The translations under genes and the position numbers were made by a program. The notes below the pieces were generated by a model that was given only the letters and a program-made list of their open reading frames with translations, ran no database searches and was not told the DNA's origin. Shown piece after piece: positions 39,331 to 49,379 of a DNA stretch of 64,000 nt. This DNA is from Pyxicephalus adspersus (lineage: Eukaryota > Chordata > Amphibia > Anura > Pyxicephalidae). Where the stretch lies: positions 98,769,588 to 98,833,587 of the forward strand of contig NC_092862.1 in NCBI RefSeq assembly GCF_032062135.1. The letters are read 5' to 3'. The stretch's first letter is position 1. Each line of letters begins with the position of its first letter.

Positions 39331-40218
39331 ATACATCCCGTTTCTTGCAACAGTGGTACCAATATAAAATCTATGCTTTTACTAACACCGAAAGAATCAC
39401 AATCCTTGATCATTTTTAGTATTCCTTGTGGTATATTTGTATGTATCTGGCTGATCTAGTCCAATGTATCTGGTTGATTTATGTTTATTTTCCAGGTTTA
39501 TGTTTTATATTTACTTTGTAAAGACAGGGTAGTCGGTTGTGTACCGGATCTCTGATTATTAAGATATTGTGGCTATTTGTAGTGTGTATTTTATGGATCT
39601 ATATGTCTTCATATTCTTTCGATGATTAGAGTGAGGATGTTCCCTTTCTCTCCTTACCCTTCCATGTCTTGTTATTATGTATGTTTTGTTATTTTTTTTT
39701 ATTGTTATGTTTGTAGGATTCAAGCAAAATTTTTTCAATAAAGTTAAAAAAAAAAATTAAACATACCGGTACTTGTTTTTCAATTAAGCCAGCCTAAGCA
39801 CCTGATTTGTCTTTGATATTAGAATGTCTCTAATCCCCTGTACCGCAATACACGGCTGCAGATAATGAACAGGCTGAGCAGACTGAACAAAGAGATAACC
39901 TTTCTGTTCAACCAGAAGGCTAGGGGCTGTGTTTGACTAAAATGTGCTGTCAATGCAATGAATGTCATGGATCTGGCTAAGGTATCTGAACTTTAGCAGG
40001 TAAAACACATCAATATTTGCATGTTAATGCTTGTTTGGACTGATTAGGCTTTAATAGAACCTTAAACCAAACTATATATATTACACATAATGCTTAAAGA
40101 TTATATTCTCTCTAGATTTTGCTAGGTTCCCAAAAAAACAGGGGAATCCCTAAACATTTAAGGGTATGTTAAAAACAATTTGCAGTGTTATATGTTAAAT
40201 AAAGAGAGCCACTTCAAT

Positions 40219-40433
40219 GGGCCTGATTTATTAAAGCTCCCCAGGCTGGAGAGAATACACTATCATTCGTGCATCTGGATGATACAGCAAAACTGGAATA
40301 GATTTCCTAAAAGTAATTTGCAATTTGTTAGCAAATGTTTTCAATCCTGCACTAGATCCATCCCAGGTTTGCTGGATCACCCAGGTTCAAATATGAAAAT
40401 GTATCCAGTGGGGACCTTTAATAGATCAGGCCC
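40219..40433. repeat. palindromic MITE, copy 4 of 4
   Basis: It starts GGGCCTGATTTATTAAAGCT and ends TTTAATAGATCAGGCCC, a near-perfect terminal inverse. Internal modules are AAACTGGAATAGAT and CAGGTTTGCTGGATCACCCA. The region 39780-40218 between the L1 and this copy holds nothing I recognise. Confidence 0.85.
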
Positions 40434-40451
40434 AATGTTCCTAAAATGTAA

Positions 40452-40673
40452 TAAAGCAGAACTAAAACTTGGAGATATTCACCCGTCCCCATTCCGTCCT
40501 TGGCACCACCATCTTCATCCCCCCTTCTATTTCACATTCGGATATTTAGCCATCTTGATTTGCCTAGTTGGGATGACAGTTTTGATCCTGGTACCCACAG
40601 GGGTAGCCAGAATGTAATGGATATCCTTGCAAGCAATTCAGAGCTGTGCATGCAGATTTTGACGATCAGGCAG
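40452..40673. repeat. TTAA-type MITE (T2-like), third copy, right end replaced by CR1
   Basis: It starts TAAAGCAGAACTAAAACTTG and carries the family core GGCACCACCATCTTCATCC (40502-40520) and GATCAGGCAGG near its right end, as in the copy at 62337. It then abuts the CR1 tail at about 40674. Confidence 0.6.
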
Positions 40674-41037
40674 GTTACATAGTTACATAGTAGGTTAGGT
40701 TGAAAAAAAAAGACATAAGTCTATCAAGTTCAACTACTAGGGAAATAAATATACCCCAGATATAAAACCATATGAATATACTGCCAATACAATTTGTAAA
40801 CAATGGTACATTTTGCCCAACGGGAAAAAAATCCTTCCCGATTCCATGAGGCAATCAGATGTTCCCTGGATCAACAGTCACTGTTATCATTACTTTATAT
40901 CTTTATTACCCAGTTATATTCTGTGCTTCTAGAAAGGCATCCATCTTTTTCTTCAAGCAAACTATAGTAGTTACTGAAACTACTTCCTGAGAAGCCTATT
41001 CCATATCTACACAGACCTTACAGTGAAGGTAAGAATA
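40674..41037 (-). mobile_element. CR1-type LINE 3' end with octamer-like tail
   Basis: On the minus strand it reads LTFTVRSV, stop, IWNRLLRK, then a degraded KKRWMPF-type stretch, matching the CR1 ORF2 C-terminus FTLRVTEHWNRLPREVVESP...LDAF. The 3' UTR follows (GGAAGGATTTTTTTCCCG) and ends in CTACTATGTAACTATGTAAC, a short tandem tail as is usual for CR1-group elements. It has the same orientation as TPK1. Confidence 0.8.
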
Positions 41038-41719
41038 TTTATTGCAGAAGGGACATTGCTTGAAATTGGGCAGATATTAGGAAAAACAAAATAAAAACAA
41101 ATTACATGTGTGTTTTAACTTGTAATTTCAAAGTAGAAGTTCAATTTACAACTACATACAAGTTACAAACCTGGTTAGCACTTGAAATTAATAAATTCAT
41201 TACACTCGTCCAAGCAGAACACACTGTACAAAAATTGTAATATACTGTGAGTTAAAACAGAGATAAACACTTGCACTGCACATGTGAACTCCCTAATCTT
41301 GCATGTATTAATTTATTTCATATTCTCCAAGAGGGTGATTCTGGCTGCCAAATAACTATTGCTTAGCTACAAGTACCATGGCAGGTTTTCACATTGTGAT
41401 TTATTACTTGCAGCCAGTGGCAAAATAGAATTCTTACAGATTGTTTACTTCTATTAGCTCAATCAATATTTGGTTCATGAACCATTCTATTTGTGTGTTT
41501 GCTTCTCTTTCACTGTTTAATATGTACTGATCTTTTGTTCTATTTTAAAAAATGCTGTTCAGATTTCAATCAGTTTCCTAAATTGGCTTAACCTGTTTTT
41601 TTTATTTTTTTTTACATATTCCAGCATTGACTGTTTAAACTATTAGTAACAAATACATCAATTAAAAGCAAATGTCAACATTACCATATTGTATAGCTTT
41701 GTAATACATATTACTGTAA

Positions 41720-42427
41720 TTAAAGCTGAACTCCAGGCAAACAACTTAATAAACAAATACAATGCCTGTAAAGGAGCTGCATTACTTGCCAAAAGGATAT
41801 GGATTCTGTGCAATCATCAGTCAGTCTCTCAGGACAGTTCTGTCTAGCAGGGGAGGAGACTTGATCTCTGTAAGTGTCACATTCACACCCCTACTCTGTG
41901 ACTTGATAGTGAAATAGGAAAAAGCTCACCAATCTGTCACGGTCAAAAAAACTTGCAATTATTATTAGTATACAGTATTTATAGCGCCAACATTTTATGC
42001 ACCGTCCAGTCATAGTCATATCACTAGCTGTCCCTCTAAATCTAATGTCCCTACCATAGTCATATGTCATTAACACAGTCTAATGTCAATTTAGGGGGGA
42101 AGCAATTAACCTAACTGCATGTTTTAGAATGTGAGAGGAAGCCAGAGTACCGGGAGGAAACCCACACAAACAGAAGGAGAATCTGCAAACTCCATGCAGA
42201 TGGTGGCCTTATCGAGATTTGAACCTGGGACCTAGCGCTGCAAAGGCCAGAGTGCTAACGTCTAAGCCACTGTGCTGATGATGCTTGGAGCTTACAGGAC
42301 TGAGGAATAAGGTAAGTAATCTTTTATATTACACCGACTTAGACTAAATAAGCAATAAATAATCTTTATACACAATGCACTGACCTAGAACATGCAGCAT
42401 AATTCTCTCAGCACAGGGTTCCTTTAA
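41720..42427. repeat. TTAA-ended MITE split by a SINE
   Basis: The left end is TTAAAGCTGAACTCCAGGC; the right end is AGCACAGGGTTCCTTTAA (inverse TTAAAGGAACCCTGTGC). TTAA stands at both ends. The SINE at 41950-42290 lies inside, so this element was in place before the SINE arrived. Confidence 0.65.
41950..42290 (-). mobile_element. tRNA-headed SINE with L2-like tail, nested in a MITE
   Basis: On the minus strand it starts CAGCACAGTGGCTTAGACGT TAGCACT, an A-box-like region. A B-box follows (GGTTCAAATC), about 35 bases on. Then come the conserved body (GTGGGTTTCCTCCCGGTACT) and a tail reading GTTGGCGCTATAAATACTGT ATACTAATAATAA. The tail is the same module as the L2-type 3' end at 12441, suggesting L2-driven mobilisation. 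Confidence 0.82.
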
Positions 42428-43539
42428 CAAATTCTTCCGTTCAGAAGGATGAAAAGTTTTCAAGCATTACTGAAGTCTATTTACTCTTTCCAGCCTCTGA
42501 GAGCCACCATTACAGGTAATGTGTATTCATTTCAATCCAATAGATTTTGCCTACAGTGCACACTGTGTGTTGATGACGTTACACAAAAGGGGTTTTATCA
42601 CACATGAACGAGAAAAAAGGTCACTGTTCACATAATTTTTATAGTCTTTAAAATTGAATTTGATATTTCACATGTCTATGAACAGGAATCAGTCAGAAAG
42701 CACCTAAGGCTTTTGTCCTAGCTCCCCATTTCCAGCTCACATCAGCAAGGTTTTATGAAGGTCAAGAGCAATGAGTGTCATCGTACTTCTTCACATAATA
42801 GCTCCATAGAGAGCATTTTCTCCAAATGAGCAAAGCATCACCAAAATTGCAAAATGTAATTTTTTTTCAACAGATGAAAAAGTTACACTTTCTTAGGCTG
42901 CAGAAGATAATACTTCTGTTAAAAATGGTCATTTGTATTATCTTGGTCTATGAAAAATATCTGTTAATTTATTCATTTGATGAAGCACAATAACAGGTCA
43001 AATACAAAGTCACAGAGTTTGTCCTTGCTACACTGTGATTAATGGCCATTTGAATAAAGTTGCTCTTTAATATACAGTATGTGCTTTGTTAAGGGACCCT
43101 GTCACTAGAAAAAAATAAATAAAATTTATTAAAGTTAAATCCTGTTCTTTTTGGTCACACAATGAAAGTATTTTTAGCCATCCCTTCTATTAGAGAATGC
43201 AAATAAAGAGTAGACAAGAAAGTGGGTGTTTTTTTGGCTAAATTACAATAAAGTATAATATTAGCAAAACATCATTTACCTGCTTATATCCCGTACCCAT
43301 TAGAAAAGATGTTGCTGATCTAGACAAAAAATAACCCACTACACAGAGGGACAAAATTAAAAACTTAGACAAAGTCGCAGGCCAAACTTGAAGTTTATTT
43401 TAAAAAATTGAGGAAGTTTTTCCTTCTCATTAGATATTAAACCTTTTCATATGTAAACAAAGAGGTTTTCCTTAACATTCAATGAAGAACATGCCTATAT
43501 TAGAGAAATAGCACGGCTACTACAATTCACTGCGTCTAT
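42428..43539. other. intronic sequence, nothing recognised
   Basis: AT-rich DNA with no repeat family or exon that I can name. Confidence 0.5.
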
Positions 43540-43755
43540 TAAACAGTCCAATGTGGGGCCACGCATAGGCAGAGAGCCCACTGATCTATAGACACAAGTG
43601 ATGCCGGCAATTGTAGTAGCGGCGCTATTTCAATGCAACGTCGGGCCAGCTGAAATTCAGAATTTAGGGGCCAAAAAAAGGACCCTTTGGGGGCCCAAAA
43701 AAGGACCTTGCAGGCCAGATTTGGCCCCCGGGCCAGAGTTTGACAATCCGGCTTT
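43540..43755 (-). repeat. hAT-type MITE-like fragment
   Basis: On the minus strand it starts GTCAAACTCTGGCCCGGGGG and continues CCAAATCTGGCC and GCCCCCAAAGGGTCC, typical of a hAT-type terminal region beginning CAGGGGTGTCAAAC. The first bases are eroded. I could not define the opposite terminus or an 8-base target duplication. Confidence 0.5.
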
Positions 43756-45347
43756 AGCCGTTTGAGAGCATGAATCATCTCGTAAACCGACGCATTTTGC
43801 CAATTGGCTACTTCAGGGGTGTGGACGTAAATTGGCTATTTAATTGAAAAAGAAATGTACTTCTAGTTCAGTTCAAATAAATGACAGTATATAGATGACT
43901 GTATATGTTTGAAAATATGTGCCTGTTTTTACCATAGGCAAGTGAAATATTCGTTTTTTGCTGGATAATTTGAATGTGTGCTGGGGACCCCCTCAGTATT
44001 GTTTTGCGTCTTGCCCTGCTACATTTTGCTAGTTTTAAACAAATCAGAGTGACATACTTTGATTTTTTTCTCACATATGAACTTAACCTTTGCAGTGTGG
44101 AAAATATCTGCCCCAAAGGTAGTATTTTAATTACCTTAGTTTGGCTTTATAGATAGAAGCAGGATTTTTTATTACTTTCTATTATTAAACACTGATAAAA
44201 TTATTGGCATCAAGCTGATCTCTTTTACATGAATATCTGAAAAGAATTTGCAAGGACTATACATTCCCTTATACACTCGTAGGAACAAATTCTACTGAAG
44301 AGAACATTTCTTCCCCAACACAACTTTTAAGTTAAATATTTAACATATCCTGCAGCTCTAGTCACAGGCAGTCTCTGCATCTTTTCTTTATTATGGCATT
44401 TTATGAAGGCTCACTGATGGGCTAATGTGTCTGTAGAAAATGGAGAGGGTCTTATTAAAATGGCACCCACCATAACATCTTGTAATGAAAGTAACTGCTG
44501 AACAGTGGGGAATTATACATGAAGCTACATTAGCTGTGTCTTCCTTTGCTGCGTGTCATAGAATATGACAGAACAGAGAAGAGATGCTGTCAGTGAAGAT
44601 GTAAAGCTTTTCCAAAGTCCATCAGACGTCTGCATCTTCATGCAAATTTCCATCAGCTTACACAAAGTAATTTAAAGGTTTGCTGAACAGTTGTCTGCAT
44701 AATAGGCAGGAAGTAGCAGTATTTTCCCTGTGTATCGAAGACAATACTGGTGTGTTCATTTCTAGTTTAAATCACTTTCATATTTCTTTTCTCCCTAATT
44801 TATATAAAAAAGTAAACTGTACTAAAATTGTGCAGTAAAATCAGTCAAAATGAACGAGGCCATATATACAAAGGAGTAAAAAATAAAGAGGCTCTGCAAT
44901 GTACTACATCTGACTTCATGTATATTTGCTATATAGAAAGTCAAATTGGTTATTAAAGTGATAAGATTTCATAGGAAATGCAATAATTAAAAAAAACAGG
45001 CTTTCAAAATAAATTGAAGGTATTTGTCAGTTGTGTCCTAAATGGTGAGGAAACATAAATTTCCAAAGGTTACATTCTGCTTTCATCAATTTACAACATT
45101 GTGCTTCTATATATTAAGTAGAAACATCTGATAGAAATGTCAGAGTACAGGGTTTCTCTCTTTAAAACAAGAATAAGTTAAATTATCCATTTTCTGTACT
45201 ACTTCTCTTGCTGTTTCCATTTTTTTCTTTTGTTTTTTTTCTTTTTTGTTCAGGCTCTAGCTTTAAAGCTATAATTCAAGCAAATAGCTAAGCCCACAAG
45301 ATATATGATATATGTGTGTATGTGTGTTGTTCCTCCTAGTAGCCATT
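43756..45347. other. intronic sequence, nothing recognised
   Basis: AT-rich, with a T-rich stretch near 45218-45247. No feature is recognised. Confidence 0.5.
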
Positions 45348-45383
45348 GATTGCTGCGTAATATGTTGGCGCTTTTTTACAGTT
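45348..45383 (+). repeat. short L2-type 3' tail fragment
   Basis: GCTGCGTAATATGTTGGCGC is the conserved tail word of the L2-type and SINE family in this window. Only this word survives. Confidence 0.55.
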
Positions 45384-45560
45384 TGGTAATATTAAAAAAA
45401 TGGTATATTTCATGTATTAAACAAAAAGGCAAGTGCACATAGATTGATTTTAGTAGGGACAATGGAAAATGTGCTAGCTGTAACTTAGGGCCTCTCTACA
45501 GATTTTGTTTTTTGTCTACTAGTAAAAGCTTAACATGTAATAATATATAAATATATATAT

Positions 45561-46101
45561 TGTAACAGCTAGCCATACAAATCACAGGGTTTCGTCCAGG
45601 AGCACAAGTACATTTGCCCCAGATACAGGTAATACGCAGAGTATTTTTCTGTTTAGTCAGTTTTCCTTTTGACCTGAAGGTGGGGTTGAAGTACCAGGCT
45701 GAATGACAATGAGCTGCTTGGCCAGGTGGGGGAGGCCTGGGTATGATCAGGTGTAACTGTCTCAGCTGAAACCCATCCTGGAAATTAGGCTGGGGATATA
45801 AAGTCCCAGCCTGCTTATTCCTGGGGCTCTGTTCTTGGCTGGTGAGCTGGGAGGAGGGCCAAGGTGAGCTGTGAGTAAAGACACTGTATGGTTAGGGCCT
45901 TAAAGTCCTGCGCAGCACTAGGTTGGGCTGGATTGTTAGTAAATGGAACTAACAGTTAGTGAGTGGCCAGGCTTTATTTTGTAGTTTGTTTGTTTTTTTT
46001 GCGTGAAAACAGTATTAGTGAATAAAACCCTTGATGCACTTTTAACCTGCTGGCCCTGTTTCCTGTTTAAAACACCCCCCGTTGCTATGGGCGATCTCAC
46101 A
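45561..46101 (+). mobile_element. probable solo LTR inserted in an AT repeat
   Basis: It begins TGTAACAGCTAGCC and ends GGGCGATCTCACA, giving TG...CA termini over 541 bases. ATAT flanks both sides, consistent with a 4- or 6-base target duplication, although the AT-repeat setting makes this weak. Inside, in the right order, are a TATA-like GGGGATATAAAGTCCC (45792-45807) and an AATAAA signal (46020-46025) 76 bases before the end. It is GC-richer than its flanks. No internal retrotransposon genes are next to it. Confidence 0.6.
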
Positions 46102-46116
46102 ATATATATAAATATA

Positions 46117-46166
<50 letters not shown>

Positions 46167-46190
46167 CATACATTCATACACACACCTCCC
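46102..46190 (+). repeat. (AT)n/(TG)n/(CATA)n compound microsatellite
   Basis: It runs from the AT tract after the LTR candidate, through a TG run, then about 20 TA units and CATA units to about 46190. Confidence 0.95.
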
Positions 46191-46329
46191 AAATTTAGAC
46201 TTTGGTAAAATGGGTCAACTCTGAGAGAATATAAAAAAGTAGGCATGACTAACAGTCCACTATAGTCCGGGTCTATTCGCAGTATTTACTATGAACGTAT
46301 GCTGCAGTCCTTGAGGAACAGTACCAGTG

Positions 46330-46790
46330 ACAGGCGCCTCAGTGTCCAACAACTTGTGCAGAACTCTAAAACAGACCCTTCACTGCAGACCCCAGTGATA
46401 AACACCCAGTGCAAAACATAGTAACGGACTATGACTGATCAGTAGAAAGGGAGTTACCTTTATCTTAAATCTATGTCTCATGCTTTTGGACACTCCATCT
46501 GAAGCCTCCATTATGCAGGACTACAGTAAGTAGAATCTGTAAAGCAGGAGCTATCAATGATAGATGCAGACCCAGATAGTCCAGGCCTCAGGTAAAGTCC
46601 ATTAGTGTAAGCCTCAGTGTCAGACCCCCAGACAAAAACTACAGGGATAGACATGCAGGTAACAGACCTCTATTAAATACTTTAGTGACAGCCCCCCTGT
46701 GCAGCCCTCAGTAGCATACACCTAATGCTGACCTCAGAGACAGACTTTCCCCCCCTCCGGGGCAGACCTCAGTGGAAAACCCCAATGCAG
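46330..46790 (+). repeat. degenerate tandem repeat of a CAGACCTCAGTG-like unit
   Basis: Repeated imperfect occurrences include GCCTCAGTGTCCAAC (46338), CAGACCCCAGTGATAAACAC (46386), GCCTCAGTGTCAGACCCC (46612), GTGCAGCCCTCAGTAGC (46698), GCTGACCTCAGAGACAGAC (46728) and GCAGACCTCAGTGGAAAACC (46762). Spacing is irregular. It looks like a decayed minisatellite. Confidence 0.5.
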
Positions 46791-48721
46791 AATATTCCTG
46801 TCTGCCACCGCTAATTAGTCTTTGGGCATAGAATCATGCTTCCTGTAGACTCTGCATAGAGCACCGGACAAGTACCATGAGTGCCTCGGTCTGCATGTGC
46901 CTGCACTGAAATGTTGGGTACACATCCAGGACAATCACAATGTATTGCAATATGTAAGAGTGCAAAGAATCCAAAAGCTAAAAATATTGAACTCCTTTTA
47001 TGCTTATTTATTCCCTTTATATGTATATAGACATTTCTAGAATCCTATGGTTAGAATAGAGTTTCATTCCTTTACAAACACCTGGTGGCCCAACTAGATC
47101 TAGTTTTCCCATAAAGATTCCCCTAGATCTTTTTGTTCTCTACCCAACAGGACAAGCCCATTAGGTACTAAATCTTCACCTAAAGATCCCAATCTATTGA
47201 AGTTCTAACTAGAACAGATTAAGCCATTTTATTCTTATTTACGTGTTTACCTAGTAATCCCTGCAGCTTTAATAAATAATCAACATAATGGAGACTTTGC
47301 AGTAAATTTTATCCACTACAGCAACTCAGAAAATCACTGCCTGCTTGTACTTGACATCTTCATTTGGCACGGGTGTGAAATATAACGCTAAAGAAGTGAT
47401 TACAATTAGATTCTTAGCTTTGAGCGAGGTAGTTAGTTCCCACATGAGCTCTGTTCTTACAGCAAATACTGTAAAAGCTGGAGTTTGGAAAGTTATTAAT
47501 TTTGATACCAAATTAAATGCAGTTTTACACACTTCTCTCCCATTCTAATATTCATTATTTTTCCTAACAACACCCCAGGCTTTTAAAAGAAATGAAAAAG
47601 CTGTCTTTCCTGCCAAAATGTTAAAAAGCTTAAAGTTTAAGTACAACTGTAGTAAAGTCAACTCCCACTTCTCTGTGTTAGAGCCCTGAATGAGGAAAGC
47701 TATATTCGGTTCAGTATAATGTAGAAGACAAGCCTCATTACCTTCTGGACATCTTCTCATTTCTTGGTCATAAATCCTATTACCTTGTATTACAAACTGC
47801 CATAAAAATCAGAGATAAAATATAATTTATGCTCAGTGTACAGAAGCTAATGTTTCTACACTTCTTAGAAGCAGAGTACCAGAAAATGAGAAAGTATGTA
47901 TGCGAGACCTGAAGCTATTTATACTGAACATGTGTAGCATGATAAACATAGCTGGGAAGGCACACTGGTTTACAAGATGCTATCTAGTTGTTTCAATTAG
48001 AAACAAGTGTTATAAAGCTAATCCCAAAGTTGCAAAGAATGGAAAGTGTTCATTATTAAAATGCCAAATGCATCTTAACTATCAGATTTACTAGGCATCA
48101 TGGGCAAACACAACAATATGACACAGCAGCTAAATGCTTATTAAAACTAGAGTTTTGTTAACACCAGCCCTAATGTCTGTCTACAAGTACTGAAATGATT
48201 TTTCACTATCTATAGAATCCTATCCTCTTATGTTTACCAGATAACACAAACACGTTTCCTAGTTATCATTTTATTTTAATTTAAATCAGAGTCAAATGGA
48301 AGATTCAGGGTTTGCTTTATTTTGTTTTCATTTTTTTTAATGAATTATGTTTTTTAAAGTATTTATTTTAAATTAATTTCATGTCAAAGTTAGTGTGCCA
48401 TACAGGACAATTGTATACTGTTGTACAATGCGTATGTAGAAATGGGTCCTGTTAAAATTCATGTATTTTTTTTTAGAAATAAGGAACTTAAATCAAAGCA
48501 AACTTTTTGTGAATAAGCCAAAATTATTTATTAAAAAACAGACCTACTTGTTCTTTCATTTAGTTATTTCAGGCTCTAGAACTGCAATGGTGTGATGTGA
48601 TGGCTTTAATTCAAGAAAATTGGTCACTGTAGACACAGTCTGTAAAATTTAAACACTAGACATTACTCCCAGAAGAGGTGCTGGCAAAAGACAAGTGAAA
48701 GCAGATATAGCTAAGTAAAAA
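46791..48721. other. intronic sequence, nothing recognised
   Basis: AT-rich DNA. The open frames near 47326-47760 lack any domain signal. Confidence 0.5.
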
Positions 48722-48736
48722 ATGTAACCTCCTGGA

Positions 48737-48866
48737 TTGTTAGCTCTTCAGGGCAGGGTCCTCTCCTCCTCCAGTGTCACTGTCTTTCATTTGCAACCCC
48801 TATTTAATTTACACCACTATGTAATATGTTGTCGCTAAATAAATCCAGTTGTTATTATTAATAATG
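48737..48866 (+). mobile_element. L2-type 3' end
   Basis: TTGTTAGCTCTTCAGGGCAG, GTCCTCTCCTCCTCCAGTGT CACTGTC and TTTGCAACCCCTATTTAATT, then ATGTTGTCGCTAAATAAATC and a TTATTATTAATAAT tail. It is the plus-strand counterpart of the modules at 12441 and 21560. Confidence 0.75.
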
Positions 48867-48869
48867 AAG

Positions 48870-49076
48870 CTGAGTGGACAGGGGGGTCAGAGGGAGATTA
48901 TAAAACCCAACTGCATGTTTTTGGAATGTGTTAGGAAACCGGAGTACCCGGAGGAAACCCATGCAAACACTGGGGGAACTTGCAAACTCCATGCAGATAG
49001 TGTCCTGGCCGAGATTTGAACCTAGGACCCAGCCCTGCAAAGGCCAGAGTGCTAACCACTCAGTCACCATGCTGCC
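48870..49076 (-). mobile_element. tRNA-headed SINE, second copy
   Basis: On the minus strand it starts GGCAGCATGGTGACTGAGTG GTTAGCACTCTGG (A-box region), with the B-box GGTTCAAATCTC, then GGAGTTTGCAAGTTCCCCCA and the body CCTCCGGGTACTCCGG. It lacks the L2-like tail of the 41950 copy and ends next to the L2-type tail at 48866. Confidence 0.8.
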
Positions 49077-49379
49077 TGATGACACTGAGTTGTTAAAGAG
49101 ATAGGCTTCATTCAAATAAATTTAAAATGCATATTTTAGTTTGCACCAACAAGTGCAGAGTTTACCAGTTATTACAAACAACATATTTACATATTATTCT
49201 TTTTTACAATTGATTATTCAATCTTGGAAGTAATGGAAAGGTAGGAGACACTCAAGTGACTAACTCCCAGCTGTGATATTATTAACAAACTTTTTTGATT
49301 ATTAACAGAAAACATACATGGACCAGCCCATCTAAAAGTAATATTTTAGTTAAAGGTACAGCCTGACGTTCTATAATGG

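Larger units (their letters stand above)
37084..39755 (+). mobile_element. L1/Tx1-type LINE with large internal deletion
   Basis: It is flanked by the 9-base direct repeat ATTAAACAT (37075-37083 and 39756-39764), a convincing target-site duplication. The GC-rich 5' start (CTTCCGGTTCCAACGCCTCA) looks like a LINE 5' UTR. An ORF1 remnant is followed directly by the post-catalytic part of ORF2. The 3' untranslated region runs to an AATAAA signal near 39738 and a poly-A run ending at 39755. A full-length L1 is about 6 kb; here the ORF2 endonuclease and the reverse transcriptase core are missing. Because both the 5' UTR and the 3' end are present, this is an internal deletion and not the usual 5' truncation. 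Confidence 0.9.

Noticed and set aside
40180..40617. 145-codon plus-strand frame
   Set aside because: It runs across a palindromic MITE and a TTAA MITE, with no conserved domain.
41950..42290. Functional tRNA gene
   Set aside because: A- and B-box-like words exist, but the sequence does not fold into a full tRNA cloverleaf and is joined to a SINE body and an L2-like tail.
46996..47240. Repeated TAGATCTAG/CTAGATCT words
   Set aside because: A few short palindromic hexamers near 47095-47130 only; no consistent unit or boundary.
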